Position numbers and translations under genes: made by a program | Notes under the pieces: model-generated | Database searches by the model: none | What the model was told of the DNA's origin: nothing | What the model saw: the letters and a program-made list of their open reading frames with translations, nothing else | Assembly (NCBI RefSeq): GCF_001269655.1 | Contig: NZ_LHVE01000002.1 | Coordinates: 62,001-126,000 of the forward strand | DNA length: 64,000 bases | Direction: 5' to 3' | From: Pseudomonas thivervalensis | GTDB lineage: Bacteria; Pseudomonadota; Gammaproteobacteria; Pseudomonadales; Pseudomonadaceae | Shown here: one piece after another, positions 51,804 to 60,991 of the stretch | How positions within the stretch are numbered: the stretch's first letter is position 1 | Layout: each line of letters starts with the position of its first letter

Positions 51804-53257
51804 CGGCGGTCTCCCCGCTGGTTCAGGTGTTCGCGGGCCAGGTCATGCAATGAGCGGGCGGCGGGTTTGGGGGCGCTGTGGTTCTGGGTCCATGGGCCGA
51901 CATTTTTTGGCGTCAGGGCACGCAGGCGCGTGGCGAGGAAACCGAACAGCCGGTACAGCCGCGGCGAACTGTTGAGCCAGGCCCAGGCATTCCAGATGAA
52001 CCGTTCCTTGGACGAATATTTGCTGCCCTGGCCGCGCATCACTTGGTTAGGGCTGTCCGGTGCCTTGACGTTTTCTTCCCGTAGCCGCCGCAGCAACGCC
52101 GGGATCGGAATCTTCACCGGGCAGACTTCACCGCAGGCGCCGCACAGGGAAGAGGCGCTCGGGTGGTCCGGCACCTTGGCCAGGCCGACCATGTGCGGCG
52201 TGATGATTTTTCCGATAGGCCCCGGATAAACCTCGCCGTAGGCATGGCCGCCGATTCGGGTATAGACCGGGCAATGATTCATACAGGCGCCGCAGCGGAT
52301 GCAGTTCAGGGTCTGGCGCAATTCACTGTCGGCAAACGCCTGGCTGCGACCATTGTCGAGCAGGACCAGATGGACTTCCTGGGGACCGTCCCGTTCATCG
52401 GCCTTGCGTGGCCCGGAGATCATGTTGACATAGGTAGTGATGGGTTGGCCGAGGGCCGAACGGGTCAGCAGCGACAGCAGCGGCACGACGTCGCGCAGGT
52501 TCTCGACGACTTTTTCGATGCCGGTCACGGCAATGTGCACCGGTGGCACGGTGGTGGACATCCGTCCATTGCCTTCGTTTTCCACCAGGAGCAGCGTGCC
52601 GGTTTCGGCGACGGCGAAGTTGACGCCGGAGACGCCTACATCGGCCTCGAAGAATTTCTGTCGCAAGACCCGGCGACCGATCTGAATGAGTTGGTCAACG
52701 TCCTTGGTGTATTCCACGCCGAGTTTGTCGTGGAACAAGGACGCGACCTGACCGGCATTCTTGTGGATCGCCGGCATAATGATGTGTGAAGGCTTCTCGT
52801 GGTCGAGTTGGACAATGTATTCCCCCATGTCGGACTCAAGACATTCAATGTCCCGAGCCTCGAGGAAATGGTTCATCTCCATCTCTTCGCTGACCATCGA
52901 TTTGCCCTTGATCACTTGCCGCGCCTCGTGAGCGCGGATGATCGAGAGGACGATGCCATTGGCTTCGTCCACCGTTTCCGCCCAGTGCACGTTCACACCG
53001 TTGCGGGTCAGGTTGGTTTCAAGTTGCTCGAGCAGGTCGGGCAGCTTGGATAACGCACGGGCGCGGACAGCATTGCCCAGCACCCGCAGGTGTTCTCTTT
53101 CGTGGGCATCGCTGAAGGACGTTGCCCGCTTGGTCATCAGTGAATCCATCGCGCTGCGAAAGTTGTTTCGCAGTTGCGTGTCGTCCAGGGCCTTGTGGGC
53201 TCGGGCGCGAAAATCTTCCTGCACCTCAACGGTCGGAATCAGTGTCGGCGTGCTCAT
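51800..53257 (-). CDS. lutB: Lactate utilisation protein B (Fe-S)
   Basis: A 485-aa protein. The start at 53257 (MSTPTLIPTVEVQEDFRARA) has GGAGGT 6 nt upstream and overlaps the lutA stop by ATGA; a longer frame extends into lutA. A LUD-like N-terminal domain is followed by a ferredoxin-type pair, CIRCGACMNHCPVYTRIGGH and CGACGEVCPVKIPIPALL, giving two 4Fe-4S clusters. It is the electron-transfer subunit of LutABC (LldF), converting L-lactate to pyruvate. Confidence 0.93.
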   Translation of the reverse strand: MSTPTLIPTVEVQEDFRARAHKALDDTQLRNNFRSAMDSLMTKRATSFSDAHEREHLRVLGNAVRARALSKLPDLLEQLETNLTRNGVNVHWAETVDEANGIVLSIIRAHEARQVIKGKSMVSEEMEMNHFLEARDIECLESDMGEYIVQLDHEKPSHIIMPAIHKNAGQVASLFHDKLGVEYTKDVDQLIQIGRRVLRQKFFEADVGVSGVNFAVAETGTLLLVENEGNGRMSTTVPPVHIAVTGIEKVVENLRDVVPLLSLLTRSALGQPITTYVNMISGPRKADERDGPQEVHLVLLDNGRSQAFADSELRQTLNCIRCGACMNHCPVYTRIGGHAYGEVYPGPIGKIITPHMVGLAKVPDHPSASSLCGACGEVCPVKIPIPALLRRLREENVKAPDSPNQVMRGQGSKYSSKERFIWNAWAWLNSSPRLYRLFGFLATRLRALTPKNVGPWTQNHSAPKPAARSLHDLAREHLNQRGDRR

Positions 53258-54078
53258 GCGACACCTCCGATGCGATGCCGGAGGAAACTCGCCAGATGCT
53301 GGCCGCGTAACGCCTCTTGCTGCTTCTCCAGCGCGCCGTTGATGTTCATCAAGCAACCGCAGTCGGCGCTGACGATCTGGTGCGCGCCGGATTCCTTCAG
53401 TGCCCGAGTCTTGTCGGCCACCATCGCGCCGGAAATATCCGGCATGCGAACGCTGAACGTCCCACCAAAGCCACAGCATTCGCTTTCGTGGCTGTGTTCG
53501 ACTCGCTCCACATTACGCAGCTGCGCCAACAACGCACGGCCATGCAGGTGGGTATTCATTTCACGCCGTGCCGAGCAGGACGTATGCAGCGCGACCTTCA
53601 CCGGCGCACCGCTGTCGTTCAACTGCACCTTGCAGACCAACAGCAGGAACTCGGCCAGTTCATAGGTCCGGGCCGCCAGGGCCTGGACCTGCTTGAGCGT
53701 GTCCGGCTCATCCTTGAACAGGTCGGCGTAATGCTCGCGCAACATGCCGGCGCAGGAACCCGAGGGCACCACCACCGGATAATCTTCGGCAAACAAGGCC
53801 AGTTGCGCCCGGGCCACGGTCCGCGCCTGCTCGGTGTAACCCGAGGTATAGGCCGGTTGCCCGCAGCAACTTTGCCCTTGGGGGTAGTCCACCCGGATCC
53901 CTTCGCGCTCCAGCAGATGAATCGCATCCATGCCGGCTTCGGGATAGAACAGGTCCACCACGCACGTGCCAAACAGATAGACCCGACGGGGTTTCTCGCT
54001 GGGGTACTGCCGAGGCTCAGGCAAGGGCGGGGCGACACGGGTCGCGTTCGGTACGGCGTTGTAAAAAAGCTCGCTCAT
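53254..54078 (-). CDS. lutA: Lactate utilisation protein A (CCG-domain Fe-S)
   Basis: A 274-aa protein with two CCG (heterodisulfide-reductase-like) cysteine motifs: GQSCCGQPAYTSGYTEQA near residue 70 and ESECCGFGGTFSVRMPDIS near 200, plus VYLFGTCVVDLFYPEAGMDA at the N-terminus. It is the LldE subunit of the L-lactate dehydrogenase complex. The gap of 150 nt to lldP is the largest in the operon. Confidence 0.93.
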   Translation of the reverse strand: MSELFYNAVPNATRVAPPLPEPRQYPSEKPRRVYLFGTCVVDLFYPEAGMDAIHLLEREGIRVDYPQGQSCCGQPAYTSGYTEQARTVARAQLALFAEDYPVVVPSGSCAGMLREHYADLFKDEPDTLKQVQALAARTYELAEFLLLVCKVQLNDSGAPVKVALHTSCSARREMNTHLHGRALLAQLRNVERVEHSHESECCGFGGTFSVRMPDISGAMVADKTRALKESGAHQIVSADCGCLMNINGALEKQQEALRGQHLASFLRHRIGGVA

Positions 54079-54228
54079 CAGGCGTGTCTCCGGGTGGTCC
54101 CGGTTATCCGTCCGCTGAGGCTGCTGAATATAGCCAGGAAATCTTTCAGCAGCCTTGCAGACCCGGTTGTGAATAGCAGACGCCGAATCACGGTTCGGCG
54201 TCGGTTTTTCCAGTATTGCGTGTAGGAC

Positions 54229-55923
54229 TTAATGAACCAGCATGCCGGTAAACCAGTAGGCCTGGGCCAACGTGATCAGACCGACAATCGTTGCAAAGAA
54301 TAGGCTGTGTTTGAGGGTGAAACGGAACAGATCCGATTCCTTGCCCACCAACCCGGTCGCCGCACAGGCCACGGCGATCGATTGTGGCGAGATCATCTTG
54401 CCGGTCACGCCGCCGCTGGTGTTGGCCGCGACGAGCAGGGTGTCGTTGACGCCAATCTGGTGTGCGGTGGTGGCTTGCAGCGAGCTGAATAGGGCATTGG
54501 ACGACGTATCGGAGCCGGTCAGGAACACGCCCAGCCAACCCAGGAACGGCGAGAAGAACGGAAATGCCGCGCCTGTGCCGGCCAGCACCAGGGCCATGGT
54601 CGACGACATGCCCGAATAGTTGGTGACGAACGCGAACGCCAGCACCATGCCGATGGACAGGATCGGCCAGCGAAGCTCGAAAAGCGTCTCTTTAAAAGTG
54701 GTAAGACCAGTTTTTAGGTTGATCTTCAATACCAGCATCGAGATCAGTGCCGAGAAGAAAATCGCCGTGCCGGTGGCGGAAATCGGGTCAAGCTTGAACA
54801 CGGCCGGGATGGCGGTGGGGTTGATCACAATGGGCGCGACCTTGATCACCATCTGGTCAAGGTGCGGGATGGCGAAATTGAACACCCAGCCGTACATCGA
54901 GCCGCCAGCGGCGAACATGGCCTTGAACGGCTTGAGGGTCCAGATCGTCACCAGCACGGTCAGGATCAGGAACGGCGACCAGGCCTTGATGATTTCCCCC
55001 AGGCTGTAGGGCGAAGCCACGGTACTGCGCGGCTGGCCGAAACCGCCGACGCTGGCGGTGACCGTTGCGCTGGAGGTCGCGCCGGCAATCTGGGCGCCGG
55101 CGGTGCGCTTGGGCTGCCAGACTTTCAGGAACAAGGTCAGGGAAATCAGGCTGGCCAGGGCGGAGGTGATGTCCGGTAGCTCCGGGCCAATGAAGTTGGA
55201 AGTGAAGTACTGGGTGATGGCGAAGCTCAAGCCGGCCACCAGCGCTGCTGGCCAGGTTTCCCGGACGCCGCGCAGGCCATCCATCATGAACACCAGCCAG
55301 AACGGCACGAACAGCGACAGCAAGGGCAGTTGGCGACCGGTCATGGCGCCGATCTTGAAGGCGTCGATCCCGGTGACCTGGCCGGCCACGATAATCGGGA
55401 TGCCCAGCGCGCCGAATGCCACGGGGGCGGTGTTGGCGATCAGGCACAGGCCTGCGGCGTACAGGGGATTGAAGCCCAGGCCGACCAGCAGGGCGGCAGT
55501 GATCGCCACCGGTGCACCGAAACCGGCGGCACCTTCCAGGAAGGCGCCGAAGCAAAAGCCAATCAACAACACTTGCAGGCGTTGGTCATCGGTAATCGAC
55601 AGCACCGAGCTGCGAATCACCTCGAACTGGCCGCTCTTGACGGTCAGTTTGTAGAGAAACACTGCGGCAACGATGATCCAGGCGATGGGCCACAGGCCAT
55701 AGGCGAAGCCATAACCGGCGGCGGCAAACGCCATGTCGGCGGGCATGTTGAACGCGAAGATCGCCACGGCAATCGCCAGGGCCAAGGTGATGCTGCCGGC
55801 CACGTGTCCCTTGAGGCGAAACACCGCCAGGGCCAGGAAGAAAAACACGATGGGAATAACGGCCGCGAGTGCGGACAAGCCGAGGCTGCCGAGCGGGCTG
55901 TAGAGCTGTTGCCAGGTTTGCAT
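54229..55923 (-). CDS. lldP: L-lactate permease (LctP family)
   Basis: A 564-aa polytopic inner-membrane protein with ~13-14 hydrophobic helices. Family signatures are [68 protein letters not shown] and [20 protein letters not shown]. It imports lactate and glycolate with protons. It is the first gene of the lactate operon, and the LldR operator lies ~55 bp upstream of its start. Confidence 0.95.
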   Translation of the reverse strand: MQTWQQLYSPLGSLGLSALAAVIPIVFFFLALAVFRLKGHVAGSITLALAIAVAIFAFNMPADMAFAAAGYGFAYGLWPIAWIIVAAVFLYKLTVKSGQFEVIRSSVLSITDDQRLQVLLIGFCFGAFLEGAAGFGAPVAITAALLVGLGFNPLYAAGLCLIANTAPVAFGALGIPIIVAGQVTGIDAFKIGAMTGRQLPLLSLFVPFWLVFMMDGLRGVRETWPAALVAGLSFAITQYFTSNFIGPELPDITSALASLISLTLFLKVWQPKRTAGAQIAGATSSATVTASVGGFGQPRSTVASPYSLGEIIKAWSPFLILTVLVTIWTLKPFKAMFAAGGSMYGWVFNFAIPHLDQMVIKVAPIVINPTAIPAVFKLDPISATGTAIFFSALISMLVLKINLKTGLTTFKETLFELRWPILSIGMVLAFAFVTNYSGMSSTMALVLAGTGAAFPFFSPFLGWLGVFLTGSDTSSNALFSSLQATTAHQIGVNDTLLVAANTSGGVTGKMISPQSIAVACAATGLVGKESDLFRFTLKHSLFFATIVGLITLAQAYWFTGMLVH

Positions 55924-55976
55924 AATGGGTGGGCCCCTAATTGTTGTTGGTCAGGCACTGGTCAGCGGTTTTGGTT

Positions 55977-55993
55977 AATTGGTAATACCAATT
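55977..55993. promoter_or_regulatory. LldR operator
   Basis: AATTGGTAATACCAATT is a perfect 17-bp palindrome (AATTGGTA-A-TACCAATT), the FadR/GntR-type half site TGGT...ACCA with AT flanks described for LldR of Pseudomonas. It lies between lldP and the divergent lldR gene. LldR is expected to repress from here and be released by lactate. Confidence 0.82.
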
Positions 55994-56186
55994 TACAAGC
56001 GCTGTCGGCTAGGGTAAAAGCCTTGGTTGTCGTGTGTCAATTTGCCGCCCTGAAACTTTCGTCGAATAAGCGGTGCAGAGAGCATCTGATCCGTTCGAAC
56101 AAATGGTTTTTGGTGGGTGTGAGCACGGCCCGGATGGGCCAGAATAGAGAGCCCGGCGAGCTGTCGGGTTCGTGGAGAATTGAGTT

Positions 56187-56954
56187 ATGGGGTTTGATCA
56201 GATTCGTCAGCGCCGTCTGTCTGACGATATTGTCGAGCGGCTTGAAGGCATGATCCTTGAGGGCACGCTGAAGTCGGGTGAGCGACTGCCCGCCGAACGG
56301 ACCCTGGCCGAGCAGTTCGGTGTGTCACGCCCTTCGTTGCGTGAAGCGATCCAGAAGCTGACGGCCAAAGGCTTGTTGATCAGTCGCCAGGGCGGCGGCA
56401 ACTATGTGGTGGAGTCGCTGGGCTCGACGTTCAGTGATCCGCTGCTGCAGCTTTTGGAAAGCAATCCCGAAGCACAGCGCGATTTGTTGGAGTTCCGTCA
56501 CACCCTGGAAGCGTCCTGCGCCTATTACGCAGCACTGCGGGCCACGGAAGTGGATCGCGAGCGGCTGACGGCGGCCTTTGATGAGTTGCAGGATTGTTAC
56601 GCGCGCCACGACGAGGTGAGCCGGGCGGAGGAGGGCGCGGCGGATGCGCGGTTCCATCTGGCCATCGCCGAGGCCAGTCATAACGCGGTCTTGCTGCACA
56701 CCATTCGCGGCCTGTTCGACCTGCTCAAGCGCAACGTCGTCACCAATATCGGCGGCATGTACAAGCAGCGCAGTGAAACCCGCGACATGCTGATCAGCCA
56801 GCATCGGGAATTGTTCCAGGCCATTATGGATGGGCATGCCGAGCAGGCACGGGAAGTTTCCAGCCGACATATCTTGTATGTGCAGGAAGTCTTGGAAGAG
56901 GTGCGCCAGGAAGTGCAGCGCGTAGCGCGGGCGGAGCGGCGCAAGGGAATGTAA
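56187..56954 (+). CDS. lldR: Lactate-responsive GntR/FadR-family repressor
   Basis: A 255-aa protein. The N-terminal GntR wHTH (ILEGTLKSGERLPAERTLAE, FGVSRPSLREAIQKLTAKGL) is followed by a FadR-type FCD domain (LLEFRHTLEASCAYYAALRA, ARFHLAIAEASHNAVLLHTI, SQHRELFQAIMDGHAEQARE). It is divergent from lldP with the operator between them. The naming is by context plus family; strong. Confidence 0.92.
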   Translation: MGFDQIRQRRLSDDIVERLEGMILEGTLKSGERLPAERTLAEQFGVSRPSLREAIQKLTAKGLLISRQGGGNYVVESLGSTFSDPLLQLLESNPEAQRDLLEFRHTLEASCAYYAALRATEVDRERLTAAFDELQDCYARHDEVSRAEEGAADARFHLAIAEASHNAVLLHTIRGLFDLLKRNVVTNIGGMYKQRSETRDMLISQHRELFQAIMDGHAEQAREVSSRHILYVQEVLEEVRQEVQRVARAERRKGM

Positions 56955-56968
56955 TCGTGCCCGCGAGT

Positions 56969-57060
56969 CCTGTGGGAGCGAGCTCGCTCGCGATGGCGGT
57001 CTGCCTGACCCATCAATGTTGGATGTGTCGTCGTCATCGCGAGCAAGCTCGCTCCCATAG
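56969..57060. repeat. Inverted pair of REP elements (REPIN-like)
   Basis: TGTGGGAGCGAGCTCGCTCG...CGATGG and CATCGCGAGCAAGCTCGCTC...CCATAG face each other ~45 bp apart, the REP doublet typical of P. fluorescens-group genomes. It separates the convergent lldR and smpB genes. Confidence 0.9.
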
Positions 57061-57071
57061 TTGACCTCGGG

Positions 57072-57554
57072 CTAGTCTTCCTTGCCCTTGTTGCGCACCG
57101 CGCGCTGCAGCTCGCGGCCGGCATCGCGTTCGCGCTCGGTATCGCGCTTGTCGTACTCCTTCTTGCCCTTGCCCAGGGCAATTTCGCACTTGATCAAGTG
57201 CTTGCTCCAGTACAACGAGGTGCAGACGCAGGTGTAGCCCTTCTGCTGCACGGAGGCGAAGAGTTTTTCCAACTCGCGCTTGTTGAGCAGCAGCTTGCGC
57301 GAGCGCACCGGGTCGGCGATCACGTGGGTGCTGGCGGTGGTCAGTGGCGTGATGTGACTGCCCAGCAGCCAGGCCTCGCCGTCCTTGAGCAGCACGTAGC
57401 TGTCGACCAGTTGCGCCTTGCCGGCACGCAGACTCTTTACTTCCCAGCCGGCCAGGACCATGCCAGCCTCGAAACGTTGTTCGATGAAGTAATCGTGTCG
57501 CGCCTTTTTATTTTGCGCGATGGTCCCTGTGGGGTGTTTCTTCTGTTTAGCCAT
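57072..57554 (-). CDS. smpB: SsrA-binding protein SmpB
   Basis: A 160-aa protein starting [20 protein letters not shown], the standard SmpB N-terminus. [39 protein letters not shown] and the basic tail [20 protein letters not shown] are family features. The frame is open further upstream, but the ATG at 57554 is the family start. It is the protein partner of tmRNA (ssrA at 47.4 kb). Confidence 0.96.
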   Translation of the reverse strand: MAKQKKHPTGTIAQNKKARHDYFIEQRFEAGMVLAGWEVKSLRAGKAQLVDSYVLLKDGEAWLLGSHITPLTTASTHVIADPVRSRKLLLNKRELEKLFASVQQKGYTCVCTSLYWSKHLIKCEIALGKGKKEYDKRDTERERDAGRELQRAVRNKGKED

Positions 57555-57672
57555 AGGGGCGGCATTATAGGCAGTTGCGTGCGTGTCGGCTACGGTGAAG
57601 CTGCGTGCTTGAGCACGTTGAGTGAATCCCGGACAATGCGGCCTCTTTTTTGAACGCTTGGGCGTGATCACG

Positions 57673-59076
57673 ATGTCGACAGACAAGGTTTCTGTCCACG
57701 GCAGTTGGGCTAGCCGCTGGGTCTTCATATTCGCGGCGACCGGTTCTGCTGTGGGGCTGGGTAGTATCTGGAAGTTTCCGTACATGGTCGGCGTCTACGG
57801 TGGCGGCGCCTTCGTACTGATGTTCCTGGCATGCATCGCCCTTATCGGCGCGCCAGTCATGCTGGCGGAGACACTGATTGGCCGTCGCGCCCGACAAAGC
57901 CCGGCCAACGCCCTGAAGGTGTTGGCTGTGGAGGCCGGACATTCGCCGAAGTGGTCCTGGGGTGCGTTCGCCGGGATGATCACGGCACTGTTGATCCTGT
58001 CCTTCTATAGCGTGGTCGGTGGCTGGTCGCTGGACTACATCATCGACATGGGGCGAGGCGATTTCCAAGGCGCGACGCCTGATCAGGTCGGCGCTTACTT
58101 CGGCAATGTGATCGCCGACCCTTGGAGGCTCACGCTTTGGCACACGCTTTTCATGGTGCTTTCCGCCGTGGTGATTGCCCGAGGCGTGGTCGCCGGGCTC
58201 GAGCGCAGCCTGCGGATCATGATGCCGTTATTGTTCGTGATGATCCTGGTGCTGCTGGGCTACAGCATGACCACCGGGCATTTCATGGAAGGCGTGCATT
58301 TCATGTTCGACTTCCAGCCGGAGAAAGTCCTGGACGGCCTGCTGCCAGCCATGGGGCATGCATTTTTCTCCCTGAGCGTCGGGGTCGGTTCGATCATGAT
58401 CTATGGCGCCTACATGCCCAAGAACGCCTCCCTGACCCGCACCGTTTTCGGCGTCGCCCTGCTGGACACTTTCGTGTCGCTGCTGGCGGGTGTGGCATTG
58501 TTTCCGATTGTGTTTGCTGCTGGCCTGAACCCTAGCGAAGGGCCGGGGTTGATGTTTGTCAGCCTGCCCTTTGCCTTCGGCAGCATGGCGTTCGGCCAGG
58601 TAATGGGGGTGGTGTTTTTCCTCCTGGTGGCCATCGCAGCCTGGAGTTCGGCCATCTCCCTGCTGGAGCCCATGGTGGCCTACCTGGTCGAGCGGACCCG
58701 ACTCAGCCGTGCCTGGGTAACCTTCTGGTTGGCGTTCACCTGCTGGTTTGTCGGCCTGGGCACGGTGTTTTCCTTCAATATATGGAAGCAAGCGAAGTTT
58801 TTCGTGAACGAAGGCGGGCTGTTTCATCTCTACCAGTGGGGAGCAACCGGAGGGCTGGATTTCTTCGGCGTGATTGATTTCTTCACATCACGGATCATGC
58901 TGCCACTGGGTGGTTTGTGTTTCGTGGTGTTTGCAGGATGGGTCATGGGGCGTGAAGCGGTACGTGATGAATTGTCGCTGCGCAGCCCGGTACTCTTTGC
59001 CTTGAGCCTGTTCTTGATGCGCTATGTGGCGCCCATCGGCATTCTCGTAGTGTTTGCCGCCCAGCTGTGGAAGTGA
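57673..59076 (+). CDS. Sodium-dependent transporter (NSS/SNF family)
   Basis: 467 aa from the ATG at 57673 ([20 protein letters not shown]). TM1 has the NSS signature [20 protein letters not shown] (Na+ site), and about 11-12 helices follow. Families of this type co-transport amino acids with Na+; the substrate is unknown. It is transcribed divergently from smpB, and the ratA gene starts 7 nt after its stop. Confidence 0.92.
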   Translation: MSTDKVSVHGSWASRWVFIFAATGSAVGLGSIWKFPYMVGVYGGGAFVLMFLACIALIGAPVMLAETLIGRRARQSPANALKVLAVEAGHSPKWSWGAFAGMITALLILSFYSVVGGWSLDYIIDMGRGDFQGATPDQVGAYFGNVIADPWRLTLWHTLFMVLSAVVIARGVVAGLERSLRIMMPLLFVMILVLLGYSMTTGHFMEGVHFMFDFQPEKVLDGLLPAMGHAFFSLSVGVGSIMIYGAYMPKNASLTRTVFGVALLDTFVSLLAGVALFPIVFAAGLNPSEGPGLMFVSLPFAFGSMAFGQVMGVVFFLLVAIAAWSSAISLLEPMVAYLVERTRLSRAWVTFWLAFTCWFVGLGTVFSFNIWKQAKFFVNEGGLFHLYQWGATGGLDFFGVIDFFTSRIMLPLGGLCFVVFAGWVMGREAVRDELSLRSPVLFALSLFLMRYVAPIGILVVFAAQLWK

Positions 59077-59083
59077 CGCTTAC

Positions 59084-59527
59084 ATGACGACACATATTCA
59101 ACGCTCGGCCTTGCTGCCCTATCCGGCGCAGGCGCTGTATGACCTGGTCAACGATGTGGCGAGCTACCCGGAGTTCTTGCCGTGGTGCTCGTCCGCCGAG
59201 GTGCTGGAAAGCTCTGAAACCCATATGCGCGCCAGTCTCAATATTGCCAAGGGCGGTTTGAGCCAGCGCTTCGTCACGCGTAATACGCTGGTGCCGGGGC
59301 AGTCCATCGAGATGAACCTGGAGGAGGGGCCCTTCAATCAGCTCCACGGCGTCTGGGTGTTCAAGCCGCTGGGCGAAAAGGCCTGCAAGATCAGCCTGGA
59401 CCTGTCGTTCGACTACGCCGGCCCTTTGGTGCGAGCGACGTTGGGGCCACTGTTCAATCAGGCCGCCAATACCCTGGTCGATGCGTTTTGCCAGCGGGCC
59501 AAGCAGAATGCAGAGCTCAAGCGTTGA
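59084..59527 (+). CDS. ratA: RatA / COQ10-START family protein
   Basis: A 147-aa START-like (polyketide cyclase/COQ10) protein: MTTHIQRSALLPYPAQALYD-LVNDVASYPEFLPWC, then LVPGQSIEMNLEEGPFNQLH. E. coli RatA has been described as a 70S-association inhibitor, and homologues bind ubiquinone. It lies upstream of rnfH (the ratA-ratB arrangement) and next to smpB, the conserved gammaproteobacterial order. Its stop overlaps the rnfH start. Confidence 0.92.
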   Translation: MTTHIQRSALLPYPAQALYDLVNDVASYPEFLPWCSSAEVLESSETHMRASLNIAKGGLSQRFVTRNTLVPGQSIEMNLEEGPFNQLHGVWVFKPLGEKACKISLDLSFDYAGPLVRATLGPLFNQAANTLVDAFCQRAKQNAELKR

Positions 59528-59826
59528 TTGAGATAGAAGTGGTGTATGCCTCGGTGGAGCGTCAGGTCTTGCGCGCGTGCGTGGTGCAGGAAGGCACCAG
59601 TGTTCGCGCGGCGCTGATGGCCTCGGGGATTGCCGACGCGTTCCCGGAGCTGGACCTGGCGACTTGCCCGGTCGGGATTTTTGGCAAGGTGGTTGCCGAT
59701 CCGGAGCGTCAGGTGGTGCAGGCGGCCGATCGATTGGAGATTTATCGACCGCTGCTGGCTGATCCGAAGGAGATTCGTCGCCTGCGCGCGGCCAAGGCTG
59801 CTCAGGCGCGACAATCAGAGCAATAG
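59524..59826 (+). CDS. rnfH: RnfH-family protein (RatB)
   Basis: A 100-aa ubiquitin-fold protein, IEIEVVYASVERQVLRACVV... to RLEIYRPLLADPKEIRRLRA, the RnfH signature. The TTG at 59524 overlaps the ratA stop (TTGA), the usual arrangement; the frame is open further upstream inside ratA. Function uncertain in the family. Confidence 0.9.
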   Translation: MIEIEVVYASVERQVLRACVVQEGTSVRAALMASGIADAFPELDLATCPVGIFGKVVADPERQVVQAADRLEIYRPLLADPKEIRRLRAAKAAQARQSEQ

Positions 59827-59846
59827 CCTGACCTGAGTCGCAAGCA

Positions 59847-59875
59847 ATAAAAAACCCGGCATGCCGGGTTTTTTC
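59847..59875. terminator. Bidirectional terminator between rnfH and bamE
   Basis: AAAAAACCCGGC-AT-GCCGGGTTTTTT: a GC stem with A- and T-tracts on both sides, between convergent genes. Confidence 0.92.
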
Positions 59876-59885
59876 ATGTCGCAAT

Positions 59886-60413
59886 TTATTGCGGCGAGGT
59901 GTCCAGGGGCTCTGGTGTCGGGACCGGTACGGTCTCGACTTTGTCCACGTCCTTCTGGATCTGGTCCAGCAGCGAACCTGGCTTGGCCGGTTTTTCCGGT
60001 TTCGGCTGTTCGGCATTCTGGACCGGGTCGGTCACGGTGGTGCCGCTGTCCTTGCCCAGAATGGCCTCGTCACGGCTCACGCCAGGCATGAAATCGCCCG
60101 ACAGGCTGACAAGTTGGTCGTCAGGGCTGAAGATAACGCTGATGCGTTCCTGTTGGCGCTCACCGCCGCCTGGCTGCAAGCTGTACAGATAATCCCAGCG
60201 ATCGGCATGGAACGTGTCGGTCAGCAGAGGGTTACCCATGATAAACCGTACTTGCCGGCGGGTCATTCCCGGGCGTAACTGGTCTATCATGTCCTGCGTG
60301 ACGACATTGCCCTGCTGGATGTCGATTTTGTAAACCCCGGGGAATGAACAACCGGCGAGTGCGAGCAGTCCCACAAAGGTGAAACTGGTTAGCAAGAGCT
60401 TGGTGTTTTGCAT
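59886..60413 (-). CDS. bamE: Outer membrane assembly lipoprotein BamE (SmpA/OmlA)
   Basis: A 175-aa lipoprotein. The signal peptide [18 protein letters not shown] ends in the lipobox LAGC. The core [39 protein letters not shown] and [12 protein letters not shown] is diagnostic. The C-terminal ~50 residues are a Pro/Lys-rich tail, as in Pseudomonas OmlA. It is part of the Bam complex that inserts beta-barrel proteins, and is divergent from fur. Confidence 0.96.
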   Translation of the reverse strand: MQNTKLLLTSFTFVGLLALAGCSFPGVYKIDIQQGNVVTQDMIDQLRPGMTRRQVRFIMGNPLLTDTFHADRWDYLYSLQPGGGERQQERISVIFSPDDQLVSLSGDFMPGVSRDEAILGKDSGTTVTDPVQNAEQPKPEKPAKPGSLLDQIQKDVDKVETVPVPTPEPLDTSPQ

Positions 60414-60510
60414 CGGTGGGCGACTTCCACTATCTTGGCTGGGACAACGTAAACGCCGATCATACCCGCATTAAGAGAAGCTGCGAAGCAGCATCGCGAG
60501 AAAGCTGACC

Positions 60511-60915
60511 ATGGTTGAAAATAGCGAACTACGCAAAGCCGGCCTCAAAGTGACCCTGCCACGGGTCAAGATTCTACAAATGCTCGATTCCGCCGAGCAA
60601 CGCCACATGAGCGCCGAGGATGTCTACAAGGCGCTGATGGAGGCTGGTGAGGACGTCGGTCTGGCCACGGTTTACCGTGTTCTGACCCAGTTCGAGGCAG
60701 CTGGCCTTGTGGTGCGACACAACTTCGACGGAGGCCATGCGGTCTTCGAGCTGGACGACGGCAAGCATCACGACCATATGGTCAACGTCGAGACCAGTGA
60801 AGTCATCGAATTCTTCGACGAAGAAATCGAGCGGCTGCAGAAAGCAATCGTCGACAAGTATGGCTTCGAGATGGTTGATCACAATCTTGTGCTGTACGTA
60901 CGCAAGAAAAAGTAA
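60511..60915 (+). CDS. fur: Ferric uptake regulator Fur
   Basis: A 134-aa protein: MVENSELRKAGLKVTLPRVK, the wHTH EDVYKALMEAGEDVGLATVY, metal-binding HHDHMVNVETSEVIEFFDEE, and terminal VLYVRKKK. It lacks the C-terminal CxxC found in some Fur proteins, as is normal in Pseudomonas. It is the iron-dependent repressor. The bamE-fur-recN order is conserved in Pseudomonas. Confidence 0.97.
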   Translation: MVENSELRKAGLKVTLPRVKILQMLDSAEQRHMSAEDVYKALMEAGEDVGLATVYRVLTQFEAAGLVVRHNFDGGHAVFELDDGKHHDHMVNVETSEVIEFFDEEIERLQKAIVDKYGFEMVDHNLVLYVRKKK

Positions 60916-60950
60916 GCATGTCGCGCGGACTTTAGGGTTCGCGAAACGAA

Positions 60951-60976
60951 CGAAGGCGACCCCAGGGTCGCCTTCG
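60951..60976. terminator. Terminator hairpin between fur and recN
   Basis: CGAAGGCGACCC-CA-GGGTCGCCTTCG, a 12-bp perfect stem between convergent fur and recN. No long T run follows on the + side. Confidence 0.8.
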
Positions 60977-60991
60977 TGCTTTCTGCCGTTC